64,000 nt of DNA from an uncultured Roseicyclus sp. (GTDB lineage: Bacteria; Pseudomonadota; Alphaproteobacteria; Rhodobacterales; Rhodobacteraceae): positions 186,001 to 250,000 of the forward strand of contig CANLXA010000005.1 in NCBI GenBank assembly GCA_947494975.1, written 5' to 3'. The notes beneath the pieces were generated by a model. It ran no database searches, was not told the origin of the DNA, and was given only the letters and a program-made list of their open reading frames with translations. The translations under genes were made by a program, and so were the position numbers. Below are positions 34,590-43,135 of the stretch, piece by piece. The first letter of the stretch is position 1, and each line of letters opens with the position of its first letter.

Positions 34590-34761
34590 TCGCAGGTCGG
34601 CCATTTGTTGCCGCGAAGGCGCAGGGGAGCGCCGGGAACGTTTTCGCCGTAACTTTTCCTTCCTTGCGCACGGGTGCTGCGGTTAACCTGCGCCACAGGC
34701 TTGGTTGCATACGTAACCGGCTGCAAAACAACGAGACCATCAACCGGGGGATATCCAAACC

Positions 34762-35103
34762 ATGGGAAAACGTGACGATCTGATCGCGCAGTATGCTGAC
34801 GACCTGCGCAACAAATGCGGGATGGAGCCTGATATGGCGCTGCTGGAGAAAGTGACGAAAGGCTGTGGCCCGTCGATCTATGACGCGGACGCCTCGACCG
34901 TTGCCGCCAGCCAGCCGGGTGAGCTTGAAACTGTCAAGAAAAACTTCCTGGTGAAAAAGCTCGGCCTCGCCGACAGCCCCGACCTGATGAACGCGATCAA
35001 TTCGGTCATCGAGACCTATGGCAAATCCGAGCGGAACAAGTACCGCGCGGTTGTCTATTACATGCTGACCAAGCATTTCGGCAAAGAGAGCGTGTACGGC
35101 TGA
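34762..35103 (+). CDS. DUF2853 family protein
   Basis: A 113-residue protein of the DUF2853 family, found widely in marine alphaproteobacteria. It is all-helical by appearance: KRDDLIAQYADDLRNKCG opens it and NKYRAVVYYMLTKHFGKE closes it. Function is unknown. There is no signal peptide. It sits alone between the HD gene and a terminator at 35126-35157. Confidence 0.82.
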   Translation: MGKRDDLIAQYADDLRNKCGMEPDMALLEKVTKGCGPSIYDADASTVAASQPGELETVKKNFLVKKLGLADSPDLMNAINSVIETYGKSERNKYRAVVYYMLTKHFGKESVYG

Positions 35104-35125
35104 GCCTGCCCGCCCGATGCGTTTG

Positions 35126-35157
35126 GGGCCTGTCCGTTCCGGGCGGGCCCTTTGTTT
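35126..35157 (+). terminator. Rho-independent terminator after the DUF2853 gene
   Basis: An 11-bp stem with two G-T wobbles (35126-35136 with 35140-35150), a 3-nt loop and a TTTGTTTT tail. Confidence 0.75.
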
Positions 35158-35168
35158 TGGAGGATGCG

Positions 35169-35483
35169 ATGCTGGAGCTGAGACCGAATTGCGAATGGTG
35201 CGATTGCGATCTGCCGCCTGACGACAGGCGGGCGCGGATCTGCAGCTATGAATGCACCTATTGCGCCGCCTGCGTCGACCGGGTGCTGCACAATGTGTGC
35301 CCGACCTGCGGCGGCGGTTTCGTGCCGCGCCCGATCCGGCCGAAAGCGGCCCATCGTGAGGGGCTGACCCTCGGGCTGGCGCATCAGCCGGCCGGCACCA
35401 CACGCGTCCACTCGAAATGGAGTCTGACGCAGGTTCAGGCGCTGTCGGACGCCTTGCGCGACGTGGCACCCGAGGATCGCTGA
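35169..35483 (+). CDS. DUF1272 cysteine-rich protein
   Basis: A 104-residue protein whose first about 60 residues are a cysteine-rich, probably zinc-binding, DUF1272 domain: CEWCDCDLPP, then ICSYECTYCAACVD and VCPTCGG. The rest is a polar tail. Function unknown. ATG 35169 is chosen because a GGAGG precedes it and the family starts LELRPNCE. It begins just after the terminator of the previous gene, so its promoter must overlap that region or read-through occurs. Confidence 0.85.
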   Translation: MLELRPNCEWCDCDLPPDDRRARICSYECTYCAACVDRVLHNVCPTCGGGFVPRPIRPKAAHREGLTLGLAHQPAGTTRVHSKWSLTQVQALSDALRDVAPEDR

Positions 35484-35614
35484 AAGTTTGGATCAAATGC
35501 GCCGGGTATTTCATTTGTGCCTGGGGCCGTCTTCGGCGTAAGCCTTCTTTTGTCCGGCCAGTACGGCGGACCCGAAATCAGTTGCACGAACGGAGCGAGG
35601 CCGTTTGTGGGTGG

Positions 35615-35650
35615 ATGGGGGGTCTTCGAGGGGTCGGGACCCCCCATTTT
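35615..35650 (+). terminator. Strong stem-loop/terminator after the DUF1272 gene
   Basis: A perfect 10-bp stem (ATGGGGGGTC at 35615-35624 with 35638-35647), a 13-nt loop and four Ts. It lies within the 287-bp spacer 35484-35770, in which I see no gene. Confidence 0.75.
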
Positions 35651-35770
35651 ATATCTGGTCCCCTGAGCCGCACCGCACGATCTTCACGGCAACGTGCCGC
35701 CAATGTGAATAGCCAGCTTCGCGTGTTCGCGTCTAGGCTCCGATCAACGTGTCAGATCCGGAGAGACCCC

Positions 35771-36199
35771 ATGCGCTTCCTTCCTTTCGCCGCCCTTTGC
35801 ATCGGCCTTGCAGGCCTTGGCCCGATCACCCCGCCCGCCGAGGCGCAGGTGACCGCGACCGCGATTTCGTCGGGGCAGTTCCAGGATGCCGACCGCAGCC
35901 ACCAGGGCGACGGCACCGCCACCCTGGCCGAAACGTCTGACGGGCGCGTGGTGCTGCAATTCGCCGATTTTTCTGTCACGCCGGGCCCCGATCTGGAGGT
36001 CTGGTTGGTTGCCGACGATGCGCCCGGCACGAGTGCGGCGGTGCTGGCCAGCGACTGGGTGTCGCTTGGCGCGCTGCAATCGCCCACAGGCGTGCAGATG
36101 TACGAGGTGCCCTCAGATGTGGACGTGTCCGATTACGGCTCGGTCGTGATCTGGTGTGAGGATTTCGGCGTGCTCTTCGCGGTCGCCTCGTTCCGGTAA
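35771..36199 (+). CDS. Secreted DM13-domain protein
   Basis: A 142-residue exported protein: signal peptide (residues 1-25, ending PAEAQ) then a single DM13 domain (GQFQDADRSHQGDGTATL, FSVTPGPDLEVWLV and the conserved cysteine motif VVIWCEDFGVLFAVASF). DM13 domains are proposed to take part in extracellular redox or electron transfer through that cysteine. The start is ATG 35771, preceded by GAGAG. It appears to be a single-gene unit converging on the EVE gene. Confidence 0.88.
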   Translation: MRFLPFAALCIGLAGLGPITPPAEAQVTATAISSGQFQDADRSHQGDGTATLAETSDGRVVLQFADFSVTPGPDLEVWLVADDAPGTSAAVLASDWVSLGALQSPTGVQMYEVPSDVDVSDYGSVVIWCEDFGVLFAVASFR

Positions 36200-36236
36200 A
36201 CCCCGGCAGGGCGGGATATGTCCCGCCCCGAACGCC

Positions 36237-36650
36237 CTAGAGACCGCCCATCTTGCGAACGATCTTCCATTCGGCATCCGTCACCGGCTGCACGGACAGG
36301 CGGGAATTCTTGACCAGAACCATATCGGCCAGCTCGTCCCGCGCCTTGATCTGATCCAGCGTGACGGGTTCGGGCACCGGCTCCACCGCCTTGATATCCA
36401 CACAGTCCCAGCGTTCATCATCGGTGGTGCTGTCGGGATGGGCCTCGGCGCAGACCTCCACAATGCCGACAACCGCCTTCTCCGTCTGCGAGTGGTAAAA
36501 AAAGCCCCTGTCGCCCACCTTCATCTCGCGCATGAAATTGCGCGCCTGGTAGTTGCGGACGCCGTCCCATTCCTCACCGTCCTCGCCCTTCGCGACCTGA
36601 TCATCCCAGCTCCACGTTGCGGGTTCGGATTTGAACAACCAATAGGCCAT
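36237..36650 (-). CDS. EVE-domain protein
   Basis: A 137-residue EVE-domain protein (PUA-like fold): AYWLFKSEP and WSWDD at the start, then GVRNYQARNFMREMKVGDRGFFYHS, the hallmark nucleotide-binding segment. EVE domains bind modified bases in DNA or RNA. Its ATG at 36650 overlaps the stop of the YciI-like gene (ATGA). gpsA and tsaD lie upstream on the same strand, so it is probably the last gene of a four-gene unit. Confidence 0.92.
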   Translation of the reverse strand: MAYWLFKSEPATWSWDDQVAKGEDGEEWDGVRNYQARNFMREMKVGDRGFFYHSQTEKAVVGIVEVCAEAHPDSTTDDERWDCVDIKAVEPVPEPVTLDQIKARDELADMVLVKNSRLSVQPVTDAEWKIVRKMGGL

Positions 36651-36922
36651 CAGCCAATCACCTTCTTCCATTCCTCGATCCGCACGTCTTCGAACAGGCC
36701 AGCCTTGGCATAGGGGTCTTCGGCGGCGAAGGCATGGGCATCGGCCATGTCGTCCACTTCGAGGATCAGGAGCGAGCCGCACATATCCCCGCTTTCATTC
36801 AGGAACGGGCCCGCCATGACCAGTTTACCGCTCTCCCGGCCATAGGCCAGATGGGCGTCGCGGTTTTCCAGGCGGGTCTTCAGGTGGCCGGGTTTGTCGG
36901 TGCAGATGATTGCGGCGAGCAT
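36650..36922 (-). CDS. YciI-like protein
   Basis: A 90-residue YCII-family protein: RDAHLAYGRESGKLVMAGPFLNESG, followed by SLLILEVDDMADAHAFAAEDPYAKAGLF, which contains the conserved His and Asp of this ferredoxin-like fold. Function is not established, with a proposed small hydrolase role. It sits 3 bp from gpsA and overlaps the EVE gene. Confidence 0.9.
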   Translation of the reverse strand: MLAAIICTDKPGHLKTRLENRDAHLAYGRESGKLVMAGPFLNESGDMCGSLLILEVDDMADAHAFAAEDPYAKAGLFEDVRIEEWKKVIG

Positions 36923-36925
36923 GGA

Positions 36926-37885
36926 TCACTCCGGTTTCAGGGGACGGGCCAGAAGGCCCTGAATCGCGTCGGCGACGCTGTAGGTGCCGTCAACCATGGA
37001 CGCTACCTCAGAGACGATAGGCATGTCGATGCCGCGCGCATCGGCCATGGCGGCGACGGCCTTGGCGGTGGCGATGCCTTCGACGGTGGCCGGATCGGTA
37101 AACGCCTCCCGCCGCCCGAGGGCGAGGCCGAAGCGGTAGTTGCGCGACAACTCCGAACCGCAGGTGAGTGCCAGATCGCCCAGACCCGACAGGCCGGTCA
37201 ACGTCTCGGCCTCGGCACCGAGAGCGGTGGCAAAGCGCGTCATCTCGGCAAAACCGCGGGTCATCAGGGCGGCACGGGTGCTGTCGCCCATCCCCGCGCC
37301 GATGCAGGCCCCGCAGGCGATGGCGATCACATTTTTCAAAGCTCCGCCGATCTGCGCACCAAGCACATCGGTGCTGCGATACAGGCGCAGCGTCGGCGTG
37401 GAAAGCCGATGCTGCAGCACGGCGCCATGGGCGTCGTCGGCGCAGGCAAGCGTCAGGGCGGTCGGCAGGCCACGGGCGATGTCCTGCGCGAAGCTGGGGC
37501 CGGTGAGCTGGCCGATCCGGGCCTCGGGGCAAAAGCGAGCGATCAGGTCGGTCGGGAAAAGGCCGGTCGCCATGTGCAGGCCCTTGGCGCAGGACAGGAT
37601 CGAGGGGGCGTGGGGCCGGTGCGTTTCAAGAAAAGCATCCAGCGCCTGCGTGGGCACCGCCAGCAGCAGGATATCCGCCGTCAACGCGTCGAAGTCGCCT
37701 GTAACGGTGAGGGTGTCGGGCAGGGCATGGCCCGGCAGGCGGCGCGTATTTTCGCGGCTGGCCTTCATATCCTCCGCGCCCTCCCGCGCCCAGAGCGTGA
37801 CGGGGTGGCCGGCCTTGGCCAGAGCGATCCCGAGCGCGGTGCCGAAGGCCCCGGCCCCGGCAATGTCGATGCGGGCCAGCGTCAT
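36926..37885 (-). CDS. gpsA: NAD(P)-dependent glycerol-3-phosphate dehydrogenase
   Basis: A 319-residue enzyme making sn-glycerol-3-phosphate for phospholipids. The nucleotide fold is [19 protein letters not shown] (GxGxxG), followed by LSCAKGLH and [18 protein letters not shown]. The catalytic lysine lies in [14 protein letters not shown], and [11 protein letters not shown] is also present. It overlaps the tsaD stop by 4 bp and is followed by the YciI-like gene after 3 bp. The tsaD-gpsA pairing is common in alphaproteobacteria. Confidence 0.96.
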   Translation of the reverse strand: MTLARIDIAGAGAFGTALGIALAKAGHPVTLWAREGAEDMKASRENTRRLPGHALPDTLTVTGDFDALTADILLLAVPTQALDAFLETHRPHAPSILSCAKGLHMATGLFPTDLIARFCPEARIGQLTGPSFAQDIARGLPTALTLACADDAHGAVLQHRLSTPTLRLYRSTDVLGAQIGGALKNVIAIACGACIGAGMGDSTRAALMTRGFAEMTRFATALGAEAETLTGLSGLGDLALTCGSELSRNYRFGLALGRREAFTDPATVEGIATAKAVAAMADARGIDMPIVSEVASMVDGTYSVADAIQGLLARPLKPE

Positions 37886-38946
37886 GCCTTGGCACCTTTC
37901 TTGCCGGATCCGATCATCGGCGCGGCGGCCTGATCGAGCGGCCAGCGCGGGCGGGCGGACAGGGTCATGTCATCGGTTCGGCCAGCTTCGAACGCCAGCA
38001 ACCCGGCATAGGCGATCATCGCGGCGTTGTCGGTGCAGAGCGCCAAGGGCGGCGCGACGAAGGGCAGGTCGGTGATGGTTTCCAACCGGGCGCGCAAGGT
38101 GCCGTTGGCCGCAACACCGCCCGCGACGGCAAAGGCCGTCACGTCAGACATATCCAGCGCCCGGCGGGATTTTTCGGCCAGCACATCCGCCAGGGCCATC
38201 TGGAACGAAGCGCAGAGATCGCCGCGATCCTGTTCGGTGAGGCCGCCCTGATCGGCCACCAGCGCATCGCGGGTGCGCAGGACGGCAGTTTTGAGGCCGG
38301 AAAAGCTGAGATCACAGCCGGGGCGATCCAGAAGCGGCCGTGGAAGAGGGAATCGGGTGGCATCCCCGTACTTCGCGGCCGCCTCCACCGAAGGGCCGCC
38401 GGGTTGCGGCAACCCCAGAAGCCGCGCGACCTTGTCGAAGGCCTCTCCCGGCGCGTCGTCGATGGTGCCGCCAAGGCGGGTAAAGGCCTCGGGCCCGTCG
38501 ACCCGCAGAAACTGGCAATGCCCACCCGAGACCAGCAGGAGGAGGTAGGGGAACTCGATCCCGTCGGTCAGGCGCGGGGTGAGGGCGTGACCGGCCAGAT
38601 GGTTCACGCCGATCAGCGGTTTGCCCAGGCCAAACGCCAGCCCCTTCGCCGCCATGACGCCCGACAGCACGCCACCGATCAGGCCGGGGCCCGCCGTAAC
38701 GGCGATGGCATCCAGATCCGTCAACGTCACACCGGCCTGCGCCACGGCCTGTTCCACCATCAGATCGAGGGTTTCGGCATGCGCGCGCGCGGCAATCTCG
38801 GGCACGACCCCGCCATAGGCGGCGTGCAGATCGGTTTGCGAGGACACGACGTTCGACAGGATCTGCGCCCCCTGCCCGGTTCCGCGCAGGATGGCGGCGG
38901 CGGTGTCGTCGCAACTGCTTTCGATGCCAAGGATGGTCAGGGACAT
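37882..38946 (-). CDS. tsaD: tRNA N6-threonylcarbamoyladenosine transferase TsaD
   Basis: A 354-residue ASKHA-fold enzyme transferring the threonylcarbamoyl group to A37 of tRNAs. It starts [16 protein letters not shown], and the metal histidines are H116 and H120 in [38 protein letters not shown] and [12 protein letters not shown] are also visible. ATG 38946 gives the family N-terminus. Its partner ATPase TsaE is at 14.3 kb. It diverges from hemD across 60 bp. Confidence 0.96.
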   Translation of the reverse strand: MSLTILGIESSCDDTAAAILRGTGQGAQILSNVVSSQTDLHAAYGGVVPEIAARAHAETLDLMVEQAVAQAGVTLTDLDAIAVTAGPGLIGGVLSGVMAAKGLAFGLGKPLIGVNHLAGHALTPRLTDGIEFPYLLLLVSGGHCQFLRVDGPEAFTRLGGTIDDAPGEAFDKVARLLGLPQPGGPSVEAAAKYGDATRFPLPRPLLDRPGCDLSFSGLKTAVLRTRDALVADQGGLTEQDRGDLCASFQMALADVLAEKSRRALDMSDVTAFAVAGGVAANGTLRARLETITDLPFVAPPLALCTDNAAMIAYAGLLAFEAGRTDDMTLSARPRWPLDQAAAPMIGSGKKGAKA

Positions 38947-39006
38947 GGGATGCGCTTTGCCTGGGACCGTTGTTTGTGGTCGGGGGGCGGGGTAACACTC
39001 CGCCCC

Positions 39007-39693
39007 ATGCCTGTCCATCCAACGCCCACACTCCTGCTGACCCGCCCGCGCGCCGCGTCCGAACGGTTTGCGGCGGGTATCGAGGGCGCCGAGGTCGTGA
39101 TTTCGCCATTGATGGAGATCGTGCCGACGGGTGCGGAGGTGCCGACGGAGGGCCTTGCGGGCCTGATCGTCACCTCGCAAAACGCGGTGCCGTTCCTGCC
39201 GGACGTGGCGGTTCCGGCCTATTGCGTCGGGCCGCGCAGCGCAGCGGCAGTGGGGGGCCGCGCGGAGTTGATCGGTCCGGATGCCGATGGGTTGGTGGCC
39301 GGGCTTCTGGCGCTTGCGCCCCGGGGCGTGCTGCTCCATTGCCACGGCACCCATACGCGCGGCGATGTGGTGGGGCGGTTGCAGGCGGGCGGGCTGATGG
39401 CGCACGGCATCGCCGTGTATGACCAGCAGGCGCGGCCGCCGGATACGACCTTCCGGGATGCCGTGACGGCCTCGGGCCTGATCGTGCCGCTGTTTTCGCC
39501 CCGGTCCGCGCAATTGTTCGCACAAGCCGTGAGCGCGCTTCCGCCGGATGCGCAGATCATCGCGCTCAGCCCTGCGGTGGCCGACGCCCTGCCCGCACAG
39601 TGGCGCGCCCAGACCGGGATCCTGGCCCATCCAAACGGCGCCGAAATGAGCAACGCCGTGCGGACCCACATAGCGCGGCGGAATAACCCCTAG
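39007..39693 (+). CDS. hemD: Uroporphyrinogen-III synthase
   Basis: A 228-residue HemD-type protein that closes hydroxymethylbilane to uroporphyrinogen III. The family is weakly conserved; here [41 protein letters not shown] and [11 protein letters not shown] support it, as does the context with mitofilin-like and HemY genes. ATG 39007 is chosen. No hemC lies beside it, so hydroxymethylbilane synthase must be encoded elsewhere. Confidence 0.85.
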   Translation: MPVHPTPTLLLTRPRAASERFAAGIEGAEVVISPLMEIVPTGAEVPTEGLAGLIVTSQNAVPFLPDVAVPAYCVGPRSAAAVGGRAELIGPDADGLVAGLLALAPRGVLLHCHGTHTRGDVVGRLQAGGLMAHGIAVYDQQARPPDTTFRDAVTASGLIVPLFSPRSAQLFAQAVSALPPDAQIIALSPAVADALPAQWRAQTGILAHPNGAEMSNAVRTHIARRNNP

Positions 39694-39795
39694 CGGCCAG
39701 CTTTTCAGCATGACAGTTTGGACCGGGCTGAATCAGCCTATATCTTGCGTCAGCACGACCCAAGATTTGGACAGACACGAAAGAGGGCCCCATCC

Positions 39796-41190
39796 ATGGC
39801 GCGTAAACCGTCTTCCCGTTCCGGACGCCAGACACCCAAAGATGAGGCCGTTGAGGCGGGCGATACGCCCGATAGCGTGGCCGCGGGGGATCTTGGCGGC
39901 GATACGGTGCTGGTTGGCGATGAAAGCCTTGGCGAAGACGCGGTAGCGCCCGAACCGGACCCCGGCGAGCGGGTGACGATTGAACCCGGCGACACGACAT
40001 CGGCGGAAGGGGACGGTGACGATCCCTCCCAGACCGAGATTGTCGAGGCCGGAGAGGCAAGTGAGACAGAAACGCCACCCGCCGAATCGGCGACGGAGGA
40101 GGCCGCACCCGTGGCAGACGAGCCCACGTCCGCGCCGGTGGAGCGTGTGGTGGAACGCAGCGGCCCCGGATTCGGCGGCCTTGTGATCGGCGGCGTCATT
40201 GCCGCCGCGCTTGGATATGCCGCGGCCTTTTTCGGCGGCGTGCCGGGCAATGACACGAGTGCACTCGAAAGTGGGCTGGCCGAGGCCCAGGCAACGGTGG
40301 AGGCCCAGGCGGACACCATTGCCGGGCTGCAGGAGCAGGTTGCGACCCTCGCCGCCGTGGAGCCGCCGGTGATCCCGGAGGTGGATCTGTCTGGCATCGA
40401 AGGCGCAATCAGCGCGCAGGGCGAAGAGCTGTCCAACCTGACCGGGCTGGTCGAGACGCTGGTGCCGCGCATCGCCGCGCTGGAGGATCGCCCGATATTC
40501 AGCGGTGAAGTGGCCGAGGACAGCGCCGCCATGGCCGCCGCCGTCGAAGCGCTGGAAGCGCGGCTGGGGGAAGAGCGCGCCGCCGCCGCGGACGCGCTGG
40601 CCGAGGCGGAGGCCGTGCAATCCGCCGCCGCTGCCGAGGTACAGGCGGCGGCCGCCGCCGCACAGGCCGCCATTGCCGAGGCCCAAGCCCGCGCCCAGGA
40701 AACCGCCGATGCCACGCAGACGCAGGCCGCGCTGGCCCGCGTGCGCATCGCGATGGCCTCGGGCGATCCGTTTTCCGACGCGCTGGCCGGATTAAACGTG
40801 GAGGTGCCCGACGCGCTGAGCGCCGCTGCCGAAACCGGCGTGCCCACGCTTGAGGAATTGCAAGCCGACTTCCCCGCCGCCGCACGCGCCGCCCTGCCTA
40901 TTGCGTTGCAGGAAACCGCCGGGGATACCGCCGGGGACCGGCTCGGCGCCTTCCTGATGGGCCAGATCGGCGGACGATCGGTGGAACCCCGCGAGGGGAC
41001 CGACCCCGACGCCGTGCTGAGCCGGGCCGAGGCTGCCGCCGCCGCAGGGGATCTGGACGCCGCACTTGCGGAAATCGAGACGCTGCCCGATGGCGCGCGC
41101 GCGGTGTTGGAGGATTGGGTTACTGCCGCGGAAACCCGCGCTGCCGCCGATGCGGCCCTGGCGGATCTTGCCGCCACGCTCGACAATTAA
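39796..41190 (+). CDS. Mitofilin/Mic60-like membrane protein
   Basis: A 464-residue protein: an acidic, Pro/Glu/Thr-rich cytoplasmic N-terminus (1-120), one membrane helix (about 126-149, GGLVIGGVIAAALGYAAAFFGG), a long Ala/Glu/Gln-rich coiled coil (about 155-330) and a C-terminal helical mitofilin-signature region (VRIAMASGDPFSDALAGLNV onward). It fits the alphaproteobacterial Mic60 homologue, encoded among heme genes and linked to intracytoplasmic membrane shaping. ATG 39796 is chosen over the upstream frame. HemY follows after 12 bp, so they share an operon. Confidence 0.85.
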   Translation: MARKPSSRSGRQTPKDEAVEAGDTPDSVAAGDLGGDTVLVGDESLGEDAVAPEPDPGERVTIEPGDTTSAEGDGDDPSQTEIVEAGEASETETPPAESATEEAAPVADEPTSAPVERVVERSGPGFGGLVIGGVIAAALGYAAAFFGGVPGNDTSALESGLAEAQATVEAQADTIAGLQEQVATLAAVEPPVIPEVDLSGIEGAISAQGEELSNLTGLVETLVPRIAALEDRPIFSGEVAEDSAAMAAAVEALEARLGEERAAAADALAEAEAVQSAAAAEVQAAAAAAQAAIAEAQARAQETADATQTQAALARVRIAMASGDPFSDALAGLNVEVPDALSAAAETGVPTLEELQADFPAAARAALPIALQETAGDTAGDRLGAFLMGQIGGRSVEPREGTDPDAVLSRAEAAAAAGDLDAALAEIETLPDGARAVLEDWVTAAETRAAADAALADLAATLDN

Positions 41191-41202
41191 GGAGAGCGGT
41201 TG

Positions 41203-42744
41203 ATGCTCTGGTCCCTGCTGAAAATCTTCCTGTTCATCCTGATCGTCGTGGCGCTCACCTTCGGCGTGTCGAGCCTGACGGAGATGGGGAATCTTGGTGT
41301 TCTTGTCATCTTCGGGCGTGAATTCGTCATCACGCCGATCCTCGCGGCCGTGGGCATCGTTGTGCTGCTGATCGCGGTCTGGCTTCTGTTCCGGATTGTC
41401 GGACTTCTGGTGGCCACTTTGCGTTTTCTGAACGGAGACGAGACCGCGATGAGCCGCTATTTCGACCGTCGCTCCGAGCGCAAGGGCTATGAGGCGCTGG
41501 GTGAGGGAATGATGGCATTGGCCGCGGGCGAAGGGCGTCTGGCCATTCGCAAGGCGGAGCGTGCCGAGAAGTATCTGGGCCGGCCCGAGTTGACCAACCT
41601 TGTCGTGGCGCAAGGCGCGGAGATGGTGGGGGATCAGGCGCTGGCCACCAAGGCGTTCCGCGAAATGGTCACCGATGATCGCACCCGGTTCGTGGGCGTG
41701 CGGGGGCTGATGAAACAGAAGCTGGCAGAGGGTGATACCGACACCGCCATGAAGCTGGCCGAACGCGCCATGGCGCTGCGCCCGAAAAATGCCGATGTGC
41801 AGACGACACTGATCGGCCTGCAATCGCGCAATGAGGACTGGTCCGGCGCGCGCGGCACCCTGGCCGCGGCCCTGAAGGCCGGGAACCTGCCCCGCGACGT
41901 GCACAAGCGACGCGATGCGGTGCTGGCGCTGGCCCATGCCCGCGACGCCATGGCCGATGGCAAGGTGGCCGAGGCCACCCGTGACGCGATCGAGGCCAAC
42001 CGCCTTGCCCCGGGCCTGGTGCCCGCCGCCGTCATGGCCGCACGTCTCGACGTGGAGGCGGGTAAGAAGCGGCAGGCCGTGAAGGTCGTGCGCAAGGCCT
42101 GGGACCAGGCCCCGCATCCGGATCTCGCGGCCGCCTTCGCCGCCATCGAACCCGATGAAACCCCGCCCCTGCGCATCCGCCGCTTCCGGCCCCTTCTGGG
42201 CAAGCATCCCGGCCATCCCGAGGTGCAGATGCTGGAGGCCGAACTGCACATCGCCAACGATGATTTCCCGGCCGCCCGGCGTGCCCTGGGGGATCTGGCC
42301 GAGACCAAACCCACTGCCCGGTCGCTGACGATCATGGCCGCCATCGAGCGCGGCGAAGGGGCGGAAGACCGCGTGGTGCGCGGCTGGCTGGCGCGCGCCG
42401 TCACCGCCAGCCGCGGGGATCAATGGGTCTGCGGCTCCTGCGGGCACGTTCACGAGGATTGGCGCCCGATCTGCAGCAATTGCGAGAGTTTCGACACGCT
42501 GGATTGGGCCGAAGTGAGCCAGTCGCAAGCCGCCCTGACCGGTACGGCGCAGATGCTGCCCCTGATCGTGGGTGCCATCGAAGACACCACTGCGCCCGAA
42601 GCCGACGAGGCCGAGGTGCTGGAATTGACCGACCCGACGGAGTCGTCCGGCGACGAAAACGCCGCCGGGGACGACACCGCGACCAAGCCGGACGCGGTTG
42701 CCGAAACGGCGGCACGCCCTGAAGAGGAAACCGTGCGAAATTAG
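41203..42744 (+). CDS. hemY: HemY-like TPR membrane protein with C-terminal zinc ribbon
   Basis: A 513-residue protein with two N-terminal membrane helices (residues 2-22 and 40-65), the HemY_N domain, then TPR-like helices (about 90-390). A four-cysteine metal site (C410, C413, C424, C427; WVCGSCG and ICSNC) and an acidic tail follow. This is the HemY of proteobacterial heme operons, not protoporphyrinogen oxidase; its role is unclear. GGAGAG precedes ATG 41203; TTG 41200 is an alternative. The cysteine site recalls the rubredoxin-type domain of LapB. tRNA-Thr follows 44 bp downstream. Confidence 0.88.
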   Translation: MLWSLLKIFLFILIVVALTFGVSSLTEMGNLGVLVIFGREFVITPILAAVGIVVLLIAVWLLFRIVGLLVATLRFLNGDETAMSRYFDRRSERKGYEALGEGMMALAAGEGRLAIRKAERAEKYLGRPELTNLVVAQGAEMVGDQALATKAFREMVTDDRTRFVGVRGLMKQKLAEGDTDTAMKLAERAMALRPKNADVQTTLIGLQSRNEDWSGARGTLAAALKAGNLPRDVHKRRDAVLALAHARDAMADGKVAEATRDAIEANRLAPGLVPAAVMAARLDVEAGKKRQAVKVVRKAWDQAPHPDLAAAFAAIEPDETPPLRIRRFRPLLGKHPGHPEVQMLEAELHIANDDFPAARRALGDLAETKPTARSLTIMAAIERGEGAEDRVVRGWLARAVTASRGDQWVCGSCGHVHEDWRPICSNCESFDTLDWAEVSQSQAALTGTAQMLPLIVGAIEDTTAPEADEAEVLELTDPTESSGDENAAGDDTATKPDAVAETAARPEEETVRN

Positions 42745-42788
42745 GTCTACCCAAACCCGGCGGAGCTTGCTATCAGCGCCGCCGGTAA

Positions 42789-42864
42789 GCCGCTGTAGCT
42801 CAGATGGTAGAGCACGTCATTCGTAATGATGGGGTCGGGGGTTCGAGTCCCTTCAGCGGCACCA
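42789..42864 (+). tRNA. tRNA-Thr (anticodon CGT)
   Basis: A 76-nt cloverleaf with encoded CCA. The acceptor stem GCCGCTG/CAGCGGC is perfect, the D-arm is GCTC/GAGC, and the anticodon arm CGTCA-TTCGTAA-TGATG has anticodon CGT at 42822-42824, reading ACG threonine codons. The T-loop is TTCGAGT. Confidence 0.96.
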
Positions 42865-43135
42865 GTTCTTTTCGGGCCTACCGCGCTTTGTGCTCCTTGA
42901 GGTCGGGGGCGGGGTTCCGACTTTCTCCTTTCACGCGCGCCGCTGTCCTGTCCGCACTTGGTTCGGCGCGGCTGGTTTTCCCAATTCGCCCTTTTGTGCT
43001 AGTCTGACCTCGCGCGTCAGGGCGCATCCGATCCGCGGGAAGGGCCAAGCCCAACTGAGCACGAAGACGATATTCTCATCTGACCTTCTTTCAGGTCCGA
43101 GGGCGCGGATACCGGACGATTGAAAGGAGGCTCCA

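Noticed and set aside
42890-43123. 77-codon plus-strand frame between tRNA-Thr and the ankyrin gene
   Set aside because: No ribosome site and no conserved motif; the composition looks non-coding.
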